Source: Amycolatopsis australiensis (GTDB lineage: Bacteria; Actinomycetota; Actinomycetes; Mycobacteriales; Pseudonocardiaceae). From it: 64,000 nt of DNA. A model generated the notes under the pieces. The model saw only the letters and a list, made by a program, of their open reading frames with translations. It was not told the origin of the DNA and searched no databases. The stretch spans positions 5,890,001-5,954,000 of the forward strand of contig NZ_FPJG01000006.1 of assembly GCF_900119165.1 (NCBI RefSeq). The letters are read 5' to 3'. Below, piece by piece: positions 23,489 through 31,991 of the stretch (positions are counted from its first letter, which is position 1; each line of letters opens with the position of its first letter). Both the position numbers and the translations under genes were made by a program.

Positions 23489-23980
23489 ATGACGTCCGCC
23501 GAGACCCGGGCCCGGACCGGCGCGAACTGGCTGCGGCCGGTCGTCGCCGTGCTCGGGCTGCTCTACCTCGCGCTCGGCATCGCGGGCTGGCTCACGCCGG
23601 AAACGGCCACGGCCGGCCACACGACGACCAGCCAGGTGCTCGGGCTGTTCAGCGCGAGCGTCGTGCTCAACCTCGTCCACACGGTGGTCGGGGTGCTCGG
23701 GCTGCTCGCCGCGACCCGGCGCGCCGGCGCGCTCATCTACTGCTGGGTCCTCTTCGTCGGCTTCCTCGGGATGACCGCCTACGGCGTGCTCGCCACGGCG
23801 TTCAGCACGCCCGAGGACCCGGTCAACCTCAACTGGGCCGACAACTGGCTGCACGGCCTCACCGCGATCGCCGGGCTGGTGCTCGGGATCGCCGCCGCCC
23901 GCGCCGGCCGCGCGGTTTCGGCCCGCGGGCACCGGGTAGCCGGGCAGGAGACCCGTGAAGGAGGTTCCCATGCATCGTGA
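23489..23980 (+). CDS. DUF4383 membrane protein
   Basis: A 163-residue protein with four hydrophobic segments: WLRPVVAVLGLLYLALGIAGWL, VLGLFSASVVLNLVHTVVGVLGLLA, LIYCWVLFVGFLGMTAYGVLA and WLHGLTAIAGLVLGIAAA. The ...NLVHxxxGxxGL and N..DNWLH..L signatures are those of DUF4383, a family of unknown function common in actinobacteria. A near-perfect AAAGGAGG ribosome site precedes the ATG. It sits directly under a stress-type promoter element. Confidence 0.9.
   Translation: MTSAETRARTGANWLRPVVAVLGLLYLALGIAGWLTPETATAGHTTTSQVLGLFSASVVLNLVHTVVGVLGLLAATRRAGALIYCWVLFVGFLGMTAYGVLATAFSTPEDPVNLNWADNWLHGLTAIAGLVLGIAAARAGRAVSARGHRVAGQETREGGSHAS
23915..23938 (+). promoter_or_regulatory. SigB/SigF-type promoter inside the end of the DUF4383 gene
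   Basis: Exact GTTT-N15-GGGTA within the DUF4383 reading frame, 31 bases before the ATG of the 55-residue protein. It would give the next four genes a second start of transcription. Confidence 0.55.
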
Positions 23981-24137
23981 AAGCGACCGGCATTCGCCGC
24001 GCGAGGACGACGCGCTGAAGGCCGAGCTGCGCGGGACCCTGCAGGGCAACGGCCCGTCCCGCGCCGAGGAGTGGCGGGACCCCGAAGGGCCCGCCGACGA
24101 CGACCCCGACGTCCCGCCGATGGGCGGCGGCGCATGA
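23970..24137 (+). CDS. Small hydrophilic protein, unknown
   Basis: A 55-residue, highly charged protein, MHRESDRHSPREDDALKAEL ... DDDPDVPPMGGGA, rich in Asp, Glu, Arg and Pro and probably disordered. The ATG at 23970 follows GAAGGAGG at ideal distance, so this start is preferred over the one at 23955. It overlaps the DUF4383 stop by 11 bases and its own stop overlaps the next start (ATGA). Reminiscent of small actinobacterial stress peptides, but no family is recognised. Confidence 0.65.
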   Translation: MHRESDRHSPREDDALKAELRGTLQGNGPSRAEEWRDPEGPADDDPDVPPMGGGA

Positions 24138-24565
24138 CGAGCGGCGAGACGACGGCGGTGGGTCATCCCACCGTCGTCGTGCACCACCGACTGCACGCGG
24201 AGTTCGCGGTGCAAGTCCCGTGGCTGCGCCGCGCGCTGGGTGCCCGCGCCGGGCTGGAACTGGACGCCGACGGCCTGCGCGTCCGGTTCGGGCCGTGGCG
24301 GGTCACCACGCCGCTGAGCAATGTGGCCGGCGCCTCGGTGACCGGCCCCTACCGCGCGGCGCGCGTCCTCGGCGTCCGGCTGTCGCTCGCCGACCACGGC
24401 CTGACGTTCGGCACGACCACCGAAGGCGGTGTCTGCCTGCGGTTCCGGGAGCCGGTGCGCGGCCTCGACCCGTGGGGCCTGGTCCGCCACCCGGGACTGA
24501 CGGTCACGGTCTGCGAACCGGACCTGGTCGCCGAAGCCGTCAACCGGATCGTGGCGGCGGCGTGA
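24134..24565 (+). CDS. Conserved hypothetical protein, unknown
   Basis: A 143-residue protein starting MTSGETTAVGHPTVVVHHRLHAEFAVQV. It has alternating beta-rich segments (LELDADGLRVRFGPWRVTTPLSNVAGASVTGPY; LSLADHGLTFGTTTEGGVCLRFREPVRGLDP) that look like a PH-like beta barrel followed by a C-terminal helix. No signal peptide or membrane segment. It overlaps both neighbours by 4 bases, inside a translationally coupled set. Function not assigned. Confidence 0.75.
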   Translation: MTSGETTAVGHPTVVVHHRLHAEFAVQVPWLRRALGARAGLELDADGLRVRFGPWRVTTPLSNVAGASVTGPYRAARVLGVRLSLADHGLTFGTTTEGGVCLRFREPVRGLDPWGLVRHPGLTVTVCEPDLVAEAVNRIVAAA

Positions 24566-24924
24566 CGGCACTGCGCATCCTGGCCGTGACCGTGGACTGC
24601 CGCCGTCCGGAGTTGCTGGCCGAGTTCTGGCGGCAAGCGCTCGGCCACGGCAAGACCCGCGAGTGGACCGACTCCCACGGACTCACGTACTTGCAACTGG
24701 AGTTCGACGACGGGCCGGCGCTGCTGTTCCAGCCGGTTCCCGAGGAAAAGCCGGGCAAGAACCGCCTGCACCTCGATCTCGCCCCGGCCGATCGCGACCA
24801 GCGCGCAGAGGTGGAACGCCTGGTGATGCTGGGCGCGAGGGTCCTCGACGACCCGCCCGGCGACCCGTGGATCGTGCTCGCCGACCCGGAGGGCAACGAG
24901 TTCTGCGTGCTGCCACCTCGGTGA
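24562..24924 (+). CDS. VOC-family (glyoxalase-like) protein
   Basis: A 120-residue single-domain vicinal-oxygen-chelate protein: ILAVTVDCRRPELLAEFWRQALG at the start, RLHLDLAPADRDQRAEVERLVMLGARVL and the terminal WIVLADPEGNEFCVLPPR, the classic glyoxalase-like ending. VOC proteins bind metals or small molecules; many are resistance or detoxification proteins. The GTG overlaps the previous stop (GTGA). Substrate unknown. Confidence 0.87.
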   Translation: MTALRILAVTVDCRRPELLAEFWRQALGHGKTREWTDSHGLTYLQLEFDDGPALLFQPVPEEKPGKNRLHLDLAPADRDQRAEVERLVMLGARVLDDPPGDPWIVLADPEGNEFCVLPPR

Positions 24925-24943
24925 CTTCCGTGCCCCGGGTGGC

Positions 24944-25393
24944 TCAGGCTTGGCCCTCGGGCAGGCAGACGTCGTCGCCGGCGTAGCCGGCCAGGCGCTC
25001 GTCGAAGCCGTCCGGGGCCCCGGGTCTCCGGAAGTCCGGCGGGTCGGGCTGCCCCGGATAGCTGTCGCCGTAGAGGTCGCGCACGAACGCCACCACTTCG
25101 GCCGGCGGCGGCAGGACGTCTCCGCCGAGGTAGGTGAGCACCACCATGTCCTCGCCGCCGGCCGATTCGACCGCGGCGGCCCAGCCGTCCCGCTCGTCCC
25201 ACAGCAGCGCGGTTTCGTGGTCGGGGAACCGCGGCAGCCGCCGCTCCAGCGCGAGGTACGCGGTGGCGGGTGCGTCCACTTCGCAGAACCAGGCGGGCGC
25301 GGCCAGCTCGGCCGCGACGGCCAGCAGGTACTGCCGGAGCCCGCGCGCCGCCGCGCCGAGCCCGTCCCGTTCGATCATTTCGCGCCTGCCCAT
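24944..25393 (-). CDS. DUF6292-like protein
   Basis: A 149-residue protein. RGLRQYLLAVAAELAAPAWFCEVDAPATAYLALERRLPRFPDHETALLWDERDGWAAAVESAGGEDMVVLTYLGGDVLPPP follows the pattern I associate with DUF6292 of Pseudonocardiales. No reaction is known. ATG at 25393 is chosen; ATG 25378 is possible. Upstream ATTG-N15-GGGTAT (25419-25442, minus) is a poor match to the local stress promoter. It is convergent with the VOC gene. Confidence 0.7.
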   Translation of the reverse strand: MGRREMIERDGLGAAARGLRQYLLAVAAELAAPAWFCEVDAPATAYLALERRLPRFPDHETALLWDERDGWAAAVESAGGEDMVVLTYLGGDVLPPPAEVVAFVRDLYGDSYPGQPDPPDFRRPGAPDGFDERLAGYAGDDVCLPEGQA

Positions 25394-25492
25394 CCGATCG
25401 GGGTCCCCGGCCGGGTGATACCCCGCCACCCATCCGGTCAATCCCGGCGTTCCCCCAGGTGGAGCAGTACGTCACGGCCCGTCCGGGGCAGG

Positions 25493-26131
25493 TCACCGGG
25501 CGAGCAGGTCGAGGACGTCGTCGTCACTCGTCTGGCGGAAATCCGCGTACCACTGGCCGACCGCGCGAAAGCCCGGCGGTTCGGCGACGCAGACGACGTC
25601 GTCCGCCTCGTGCCGCAGGGCCGCCGCCGCGCCCGGGGCGCCGACCGGCGCCGCGAACACGACGGTCCGCGGGTTCCCGGCCCGCACGTCCCGCAGGGCC
25701 GCGGTCGCGGTGACCCCGGTCGCGAGCCCGTCGTCGACCAGGATGACGTCGCGGCCGGCGACGTCGACCGGCGGACGGCCGTCCCGGTACCGCTCGAACC
25801 GGCGCCGGGCCTCGGCCCGCTCGTGGCGTTCCGCCCGCGCCATCCGCTCCGCGGTGAGCTTCAGCCCGCGCAGGATGGCCTCGTCGTAGATCGCGGGGCC
25901 GTCCGGCGTCACCGCGCCGACGCCGAACTCCCGCCGCCCGGGCGCGCCGATCTTGCGGGCGACCGCGACGTCCAGCTCGGCACCGAGCCGGCGCGCCACC
26001 ACTGCGGCCACCGGCACCCCGCCGCGGGCGAGGCCGAGCACGAGCGGGTCGGCCCAGGTGCGGCGCCCGAGCTCGGCGGCGAGCCGTCGGCCGCCGTCCT
26101 CGCGGTCGGCGAAGACGCGGAGCGCGGGCAT
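25493..26131 (-). CDS. Phosphoribosyltransferase-family protein
   Basis: A 212-residue type I PRTase. GRDVILVDDGLATGVTATAAL (about 131-151) is the PRPP-binding loop, and VLGLARGGVPVAAVVARRL with ELDVAVARKIGAPG are the family's N-terminal blocks. It resembles the PRTase half of mycobacterial Rv2030c, in which a PRTase is fused to an erythromycin-esterase-like domain. Here the esterase gene lies just 6 bases upstream on the same strand, so the pair is a split version. Actual substrate unknown. Confidence 0.88.
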   Translation of the reverse strand: MPALRVFADREDGGRRLAAELGRRTWADPLVLGLARGGVPVAAVVARRLGAELDVAVARKIGAPGRREFGVGAVTPDGPAIYDEAILRGLKLTAERMARAERHERAEARRRFERYRDGRPPVDVAGRDVILVDDGLATGVTATAALRDVRAGNPRTVVFAAPVGAPGAAAALRHEADDVVCVAEPPGFRAVGQWYADFRQTSDDDVLDLLAR

Positions 26132-26137
26132 CGCCGG

Positions 26138-27442
26138 TCACGCTCCGGCGGCCCGGGCCTGCGCGGGGACGAACGGGGCGTCCTCTTCCGGTTCCCAGTG
26201 GTGCAGGGGCGTGATCGCGGTGGTTTCGTCGCAGTGCACGAACGCGTCGTAGCGCGCCGCCGGAACGGTCGGGACGTACCCGCCGCCGCGGTGGACGACC
26301 CCGATCGCGCGGTGCCCGCGCCGTTCCCGGGCCCACTCGCCGGCCCGGCCGGCACCGAAGAGATGCAGGCTGTCCTCGCCGGGCAGGGCGGCGTGCAGCA
26401 GGCCTTCGAGGCTGTCCGGGCGGGCCGGGTCCACGGTCATCCGGCGCACCGGCCCGCCCCAGTGATCGGCGGCGATCACGGAACCGCGGTAGGTGCCGAA
26501 CCCGACGGACACGACGTCGGCCGGATGCCGTTCCCGCGCCAGCCGGCCGAGGTTGACCAGGCCGGCCGCGGCCATGTCGGTCGCCCGCGCGTCGCCGACG
26601 TGCGTGTTGTGCGCCCACACCACGGCCTTGGACCGCGGGCCGTAGGCACGCAGCAGCCGGTCGAGGGTGTCGCTCATGTGGGTGTCGCGCACGTTCCAGG
26701 ACCGCGCGCCGCCGCGGACCAGCTCGCGGTAGTAGGCCTCGGCACCCGCGACGACGGCGGCATTCTGCTCGGCCACGAATGCCGGATCGAGACCCGGCAC
26801 ACTGTCCACCCGGGCCATCGACCGGATCGCGGTCAGCAGGCGCACCACGTCCTCGCGGCAGTTCTCCGGGACGAGTTCGGCGGAAACGGCGTACTCGCGC
26901 GGGTTTTCGCCGTACGGCTCGAAGCAGCGGAACGCCCGCAGAGCCGCGTCGGCCTGCTCGGGCGCGTGCTCGCGGACGTAGTCGAGGACACCGCGCAGCG
27001 AGTCCCACAGGCTGTAGACGTCGAGGCCGTGGAAACCGCACGGGACGCCGGAGCCGGTGGCGTTGAACGAGCGCAGCCAGGCGGCGAACTCGGCGACCTC
27101 TTCGTTGGCCCACAGCCAGGTGGGCCACCGCCGGAAGCCCCACAGCACCTGGCCGGGGTCGTTCGGCGCGCCGGGCGCCCCGGCGACGCAGCAGTGCACC
27201 CGGTGGCACTCCGGCCAGTCGCCTTCGACGGCGACGAACGAGAAGTCCCGCTCGGCGAGCAGCCGTTTCGTCAGCTCGGCCCGCCAGCGGTAGAACTCGG
27301 CGGTGCCGTGGGTCGCCTCGCCGAGCAGGACGATCCGGGCGCGCCCGATCCGCCGGACGAGCGGGTCGAGGTCCTGCGGGCTCCGCAGCGTCGTCGCCGC
27401 GTCGCGGATGGCCGTCACTTCGTCGAGCACGGTTCCGGACAT
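26138..27442 (-). CDS. Erythromycin esterase family protein
   Basis: A 434-residue protein. RIVLLGEATHGTAEFYRWRAELTKRLL carries the GEATHG motif with the catalytic His of the EreA/ChaN-like superfamily, and FVAVEGDWPECHRVH is the second conserved block. KAVVWAHNTHVGDAR is the third His block. Though named for macrolide esterases, distant members have unknown substrates. GTG 27451 is an alternative start. Gene order DUF6221 - esterase - PRTase on the minus strand with 6-36 base gaps indicates an operon. Confidence 0.88.
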   Translation of the reverse strand: MSGTVLDEVTAIRDAATTLRSPQDLDPLVRRIGRARIVLLGEATHGTAEFYRWRAELTKRLLAERDFSFVAVEGDWPECHRVHCCVAGAPGAPNDPGQVLWGFRRWPTWLWANEEVAEFAAWLRSFNATGSGVPCGFHGLDVYSLWDSLRGVLDYVREHAPEQADAALRAFRCFEPYGENPREYAVSAELVPENCREDVVRLLTAIRSMARVDSVPGLDPAFVAEQNAAVVAGAEAYYRELVRGGARSWNVRDTHMSDTLDRLLRAYGPRSKAVVWAHNTHVGDARATDMAAAGLVNLGRLARERHPADVVSVGFGTYRGSVIAADHWGGPVRRMTVDPARPDSLEGLLHAALPGEDSLHLFGAGRAGEWARERRGHRAIGVVHRGGGYVPTVPAARYDAFVHCDETTAITPLHHWEPEEDAPFVPAQARAAGA

Positions 27443-27478
27443 GCTGGGCACGTTCCCGTTCCGGCCGCCGGCGAAACG

Positions 27479-27817
27479 TCAGGGGCGCCAGCCGTCGCGC
27501 CAGTCCGGGTGGGCCTCGTAGACCGACGCGATCAGCTTGACCGAGACGTCGTCGTGGCTGTCGCGGATCTCGCGGCGCAGGAATTCGGCCTTCTCGGGAA
27601 ACGGCACCGGGTGCCGGTCCTCCATCGCCTCGACCGGGCCGCCGGCGAGGATGAGCCCGTCGCCGTCGTCGGCGTACATGATCCGCAGCCTGCCCCGCCG
27701 CTCGGCTTCGTCGAGCAGCGGCAGCTCGCCGGCACGGAACCGTTCTTCGTCCTCGGCGAGCCGGGCGAGGACGAACTCGTCCAGCTCGGCGACGGAGGTG
27801 TCGTCGGGATTCGTCAT
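27479..27817 (-). CDS. DUF6221 family protein
   Basis: A 112-residue acidic protein, VAELDEFVLARLAEDEERFRAGE at the start, IRDSHDDVSVKLIASVYEAHPDWRDGWRP at the end. The LxExVxxRLxEDE opening and the YxxHPxWR ending fit DUF6221, small proteins of unknown role frequent in actinobacteria. It is the first gene of the unit with the esterase and PRTase. A GTTT-N16-CGGTA element lies 11 bases before its ATG. Confidence 0.75.
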   Translation of the reverse strand: MTNPDDTSVAELDEFVLARLAEDEERFRAGELPLLDEAERRGRLRIMYADDGDGLILAGGPVEAMEDRHPVPFPEKAEFLRREIRDSHDDVSVKLIASVYEAHPDWRDGWRP

Positions 27818-27827
27818 GGCCGGGGAT

Positions 27828-27852
27828 TACCGCGGGCGATCCTGTCCGAAAC
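27828..27852 (-). promoter_or_regulatory. SigB/SigF-type promoter candidate of the DUF6221-esterase-PRTase operon
   Basis: Minus-strand GTTT-N16-CGGTA, one mismatch and spacer of 16, with a short leader to the ATG at 27817. Confidence 0.45.
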
Positions 27853-27872
27853 CTGTCCGGTAAAGGACTGGA

Positions 27873-27898
27873 CCAATGTGGTGAATTCTCCACAATGG
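27873..27898 (+). promoter_or_regulatory. Palindrome upstream of the GH76 gene, possible operator
   Basis: A 26-base imperfect palindrome centred on GAATTC: CCAATGTGG, 8 bases, CCACAATGG. It lies 32 bases before the GH76 ATG, where a repressor of a glycosidase gene would be expected to bind. No LacI or ROK gene is adjacent, so the binding protein is unknown. Confidence 0.45.
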
Positions 27899-27929
27899 GA
27901 GCATCGCCCTTCAGCGCGGAAGGCAGCCG

Positions 27930-29372
27930 ATGCACGTTCTCGCTCCCCTGCTGGCCGTCGTCATGGCGGCCACGCCGACGCCGTCCCCCTCCCCCGCCGC
28001 CGTGACGCCATCGGCGGCGATCTGCGACAAGTACTGTGACGCAAGGGATCCAGCCCTCTCCCCCGGCGACCGCGAAGGCGCTTCGGCGAGCGTGAGCGGC
28101 CGCCGGATCACCCTGCACCTCGACGACGCCGACGACATGGGCTGGGCGGCGATCACGGGCGGCGCGGCCGGCGACCACGTCTGGCTGGACCGCTCGTTCG
28201 ACGCCGGGCGGACGTGGGCGTCGGGCAGCAAGCTCGGCGACACGGCGACGCCACCGGGCGGGACCGGCTGGCGCACGCTGATGTACAACGTGGACGACTG
28301 GGCGAACAAGGGCGTCGGCCTGTTGCGGGCGTGCGGGCAGCCGTCGGGTTCGGGATCGATCGCGTGCACGGGCTGGGCCCGCACGACGTGGAACGCCGGC
28401 GACCGCCGCACCGCGGCGGCCACGGCGTTGATGGAGCGTTACAACCTCGGCACGGGCCTGTTCGACACGACCGGCTGGTGGAACTCGGCGAACGCGCTGA
28501 CCGCGATCATCGACAACGTCCGCGTCAGCGGCATGGGCAGCTACCGCTACGCGATCGACACGACGTACACGAAGAACCTGGCGGCCCAAGGCGGCCAGTT
28601 CCGCAACGACTACCTGGACGACACGGGCTGGTGGGGCCTGGCATGGGTGGACGCGTACGACCTGACGGGCGACAGCCGTTACCTGAGCACGGCGCGCGCC
28701 GACGCCGACCACATGTACGCGTACTGGGACGGCGTCTGCGGCGGCGGAGTCTGGTGGAACACGTCCCGGACGACGAAGAACGCGATCCCGAACTCGCTGT
28801 ACATCGAGCTGAACGCGGCGTTGCACAACCGCATCCCGGGCGACACGGCATACCTGGCACGGGCCCGCGCGGGCTGGGCGTGGTTCTCGGCGAGCGGCGT
28901 GATCAACGGGTCGAACCTGGTCAACGACGGGTTGAACATGACGACGTGCGCGAACAACGGCGAGCCGGTGTGGACGTACAACCAGGGAGTGCCACTGGCG
29001 GCATTGACGGAGCTGTACCGGGCAACGGGCGACGCGGGGTTGCTGACGAAGGCCCGCGGGATGGCGGACGCATCGACGACGAACGGGACGTTGAATCCCG
29101 GAGGGGTGTTGCGGGATCCGGGCGAGACAGCGGGTGGCGGCGGCGCGGACGGGCCCACGTTCAAGGGGGTTTACGTGCGTGACCTGGCGGTGCTGAACGC
29201 CGCGTTGCCGGACCGTCCGTATACGGGGTATTTGCAGCGCCAGGCGAACACGGCGTATGTGAGCGACCGCAACAGCGCGGAGGCGTACGGGCTGATGTGG
29301 GCGGGGCCGTTCGACCAGGCGGATGCGGCTCGGCAGCAGAGCGCGGTGGATTTGATGAACGCGGCCCCGTGA
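27930..29372 (+). CDS. Secreted glycoside hydrolase family 76 protein
   Basis: A 480-residue protein with a short signal-like start ([25 protein letters not shown]). The (alpha/alpha)6 domain begins about residue 165: [34 protein letters not shown], then [21 protein letters not shown], whose adjacent Asp pair is the catalytic motif of GH76 alpha-1,6-mannanases, and later NEPVW-like [11 protein letters not shown]. The N-terminal ~135 residues look like a fucose-lectin/beta region. Predicted to cut alpha-1,6-mannan outside the cell. Closed by a strong hairpin. Confidence 0.88.
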   Translation: MHVLAPLLAVVMAATPTPSPSPAAVTPSAAICDKYCDARDPALSPGDREGASASVSGRRITLHLDDADDMGWAAITGGAAGDHVWLDRSFDAGRTWASGSKLGDTATPPGGTGWRTLMYNVDDWANKGVGLLRACGQPSGSGSIACTGWARTTWNAGDRRTAAATALMERYNLGTGLFDTTGWWNSANALTAIIDNVRVSGMGSYRYAIDTTYTKNLAAQGGQFRNDYLDDTGWWGLAWVDAYDLTGDSRYLSTARADADHMYAYWDGVCGGGVWWNTSRTTKNAIPNSLYIELNAALHNRIPGDTAYLARARAGWAWFSASGVINGSNLVNDGLNMTTCANNGEPVWTYNQGVPLAALTELYRATGDAGLLTKARGMADASTTNGTLNPGGVLRDPGETAGGGGADGPTFKGVYVRDLAVLNAALPDRPYTGYLQRQANTAYVSDRNSAEAYGLMWAGPFDQADAARQQSAVDLMNAAP

Positions 29373-29378
29373 GGGCGG

Positions 29379-29412
29379 GCCGGCGAAGCCGGGTCGGCCC
29401 GGCTTCGCCGGC
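29379..29412 (+). terminator. Hairpin terminator of the GH76 gene
   Basis: A perfect 15-bp stem (29379-29393 with 29398-29412) closing the tetraloop TCGG, starting 7 bases after the stop codon. Confidence 0.8.
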
Positions 29413-29501
29413 TCGTGCGGGTCGAGGCCGGCTCGAGCTCGGCGCGGCTTGACTCGGTTCGACCAAGCCCGGCTCGGCCTCGGCGCGGGTTCAGCCCCGC
29501 C

Positions 29502-29638
29502 CGGGCGCGGGATCGACCTGGGCGGGACTCGGCTCGGCCGGGCACAGCCCGGGCCCAGCCTCGGGCGCGGGATCGGGCCGGGCCGGGGCTTGGCTCGGCC
29601 GGGCACAGCCCGGGCCCAGCCTCGGGCGCGGGATCGGG
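29502..29638. repeat. Tandem repeat of about 60-61 bp, non-coding
   Basis: The motif CGGGCGCGGGATCG recurs at 29502, 29562 and 29623. Within it a 47-base segment is identical at 29531-29577 and 29592-29638; the first copy is degenerate. The whole gap 29413-29776 between the GH76 hairpin and htpG is rich in CGGCTCGGCC-like words and shows no credible gene. Confidence 0.8.
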
Positions 29639-29776
29639 TCCGGGCCGGGCCGGGGCTCGGCCAGGCTCGGCCCGCCCGGGCGCGAGGGCTTGGGTCCGGC
29701 TCGGCATCGCCGAAACCCACCCTTCCGCGTCCTCTCCGCTCACCCCGGCCCGGCCCCGGCCGCACCCAACGTCACC

Positions 29777-31666
29777 TCACAGCGTCTTCTCCAACCGCCC
29801 GGCGAGCAGCTTGATGAACCGCGACGGGTCGGCCAGCTCACCACCCTCAGCAAGAAGCGCCATGCCGTACAGCAGCTCCGCCGTCTCCGCCAGCCCCTCG
29901 TCGTCCGGCCGGGAAGCGTGCGCCTCGCGCAGGCCCTTCACCAGCGCGTGGTCCGGGTTCAGCTCCAGGATGCGCTTGATCGGCGGCAGCTCCTGGCCCA
30001 TCGCGCGGTACATCTTCTCCAGCGTCGGCGTCAGGTCGTGCGTGTCCCCGACGATGCACGCCGGCGAGGTCGTCAGGCGGGAGGACAGCCTGACCTCCTT
30101 GACGTCTTCGTCCAGCGCCTTCGCCATCCACGTCAGCAGGCTCTCGAAGTCCTTCTTCTGCTGCTCGCGCGCGACCTCGGTGGCCTTCTTGTCCTCCTCC
30201 GACTCCAGGTCGACCTGGCCCTTGGCGATCGACTGGAACTGCTTGCCGTCGAAGGCCGGGACCGCGTCGACCCACATCTCGTCGATCGGGTCGGTCAGCA
30301 CCAGCACCTCGTAGCCCTTGGCGCGGAACGCCTCCATGTGCGGCGAGTTCTCGATCGCCGAACGCGACTCGCCGGTCATGTAGTAGATGTGCTCCTGACC
30401 CTCCTTCATCCGCGAGACGTAGTCGCGCAGCGAAGTCGGCTTCTCCGCGTCGTGCGTCGAGGCGAACGACGCGATCTCGAGGATCGCCTCGCGGTTCTCG
30501 AAGTCGTCGAGCAGGCCCTCCTTGACCGCGCGGCCGAACTCGCGCCAGAACGTCGCGTACTTCTCGGCGTCCGCCGTCATCATCGTCTTGACCGTCGAGA
30601 GGACCTTCTTCACCAGGCGGCGGCGGATCAGCTGGATCTGCCGGTCCTGCTGCAGGATCTCCCGCGACACGTTGAGCGAGAGGTCCTGCGCGTCGACGAC
30701 GCCCTTGACGAACCGCAGGTACTCCGGCACCAGCGACTCGCAGTCGTCCATGATGAAGACCCGCTTGACGTACAGCTGGACCCCGCGCTTGCGCTCCCGC
30801 AGGAACAGGTCCATCGGCGCGCGCGAGGGCAGGAACAGCAGCGCCTGGTACTCGAACGTGCCCTCGGCCTGCAGGCGGATCGTTTCGAGCGGGTCCTGCC
30901 AGTCGTGGCTGATGTGCTTGTAGAACTCGTGGTACTCGTCCTCGGAGACCTCGCTCGACGAACGCGCCCACAGCGCCTTCATCGAGTTGACCGTCTCGGC
31001 CTCGTCGCCCTCGCCCTGCATCCGGATCGGCCAGGTGATGAAGTCGGAGTACCGCTTGACGATCTCGCGGATCTTCGCCGCCGACGTGTAGTCGTAGAGG
31101 TGGTCATCGGTGTCCTCGGGCTTGAGGTGCAGGGTCACCGCGGTGCCCTGCGGCGCGTCCTCGACCGGCTGGATCGTGTACGTGCCCTCGCCGGTGGACT
31201 CCCAGCGGACGCCTTCGCTCGTGCCGGCCTTGCGCGTCACGAGGGTGACCTTGTCCGCGACCATGAAGCTCGCGTAGAACCCGACGCCGAACTGGCCGAT
31301 GAGGTCCTGCGACGCCGCCGCGTCCTTCGCCTCCTTGAGCTTGGTCAGGAAGTCGGCGGTGCCGGACTTGGCGATCGTGCCGATCAGGGCGACCACCTCG
31401 TCCCGCGTCATGCCGATGCCGTTGTCCCGCACCGTCAGGGTCCGCTCGGCCGGATCCGTCTCGATGGTGATGTGCAGGTCGGACGTGTCGGCGCCGAGGT
31501 CCTTGTCGCGGTACGACTCCAGCCGCAGCTTGTCGAGGGCGTCGGAGGCGTTGGACACGAGCTCGCGCAGGAAGGTGTCCTTGTTCGAGTAGATCGAATG
31601 GATCATCAGCTGGAGGAGCTGACGGGCTTCCGACTGGAACTCCAGCGTCTCGATCGGGGTGGTCAC
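29777..31666 (-). CDS. htpG: Molecular chaperone HtpG (Hsp90)
   Basis: A 629-residue Hsp90. The GHKL ATPase domain shows [14 protein letters not shown] (Bergerat N box), DNGIGMT (G1), GTIAKSGT and [13 protein letters not shown] (G2). The middle domain contains [11 protein letters not shown] with the ATPase-contact Arg, and the C-terminal dimerisation domain runs to the end. It refolds stress-damaged proteins in the cytoplasm. The GTG at 31666 is chosen for the GGAAAGGAACGGAAGT site before it; upstream extension to 32011 is unsupported. Usual length is 620-640. Confidence 0.97.
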
Positions 31667-31991
31667 TTCCGTTCCTTTCCAGAGGTCAGGGGCGAGATGA
31701 GGTGATCCTACCCAGGGGCCCGGCAGGTCCGGGCGGGCTCTTCGCGAAAGCCGTGCCCGCGGGCCCGCGCGGAGTGTGACGTCAGCTGTACCCCGCGTGA
31801 CCGCCACCCGGCACGTCGTCTCGGGCGCTCCCGGCATGGTCCACACGGGACGGTTGTTTCGCGAGGACGCATCTCCTGCGCCGAAACACGATTGACGCAG
31901 CTCACGCGGCTCGGCGACGATGATCCGCGCCCGGCGGAAGGCCGCCCCCGGGCCGCTTTCCGTGTCCGGCCAACGAAAAATGAGGTGCGTC
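31667..31991. other. Divergent intergenic region htpG / HNH
   Basis: A 325-base gap with promoters for both sides. No CIRCE or HspR-type (CTTGAGT-N7-ACTCAAG) element was seen. A TTGACG hexamer at 31892 on the plus strand may be a -35 for the HNH gene. The 65-residue open frame on the minus strand has no ribosome site and is not called. Confidence 0.4.

Noticed and set aside
25419..25442. Stress-promoter match before the DUF6292 gene
   Set aside because: The -35 is ATTG rather than GTTT/GTGT, so it is not called as a feature.
24950..28039. A 1029-codon open frame on the plus strand
   Set aside because: It is antisense to DUF6292, PRTase, esterase and DUF6221, which have clear motifs on the other strand.
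29502..29638. Possible CRISPR array
   Set aside because: Only two perfect copies, repeat longer than spacer, and no cas genes; it is a tandem repeat.
25524..29765. A 1413-codon open frame on the minus strand
   Set aside because: It runs through PRTase, esterase and GH76 coding in other frames. High-GC genomes give long open antisense frames; codon content is Arg/Pro-biased with no domain.
31708..31905. A 65-residue minus-strand frame between htpG and the HNH gene
   Set aside because: No ribosome site, Arg/Pro-rich, no recognisable pattern.
31667..31991. Heat-shock operator (CIRCE or HspR type) before htpG
   Set aside because: I looked for the inverted repeats and found none.
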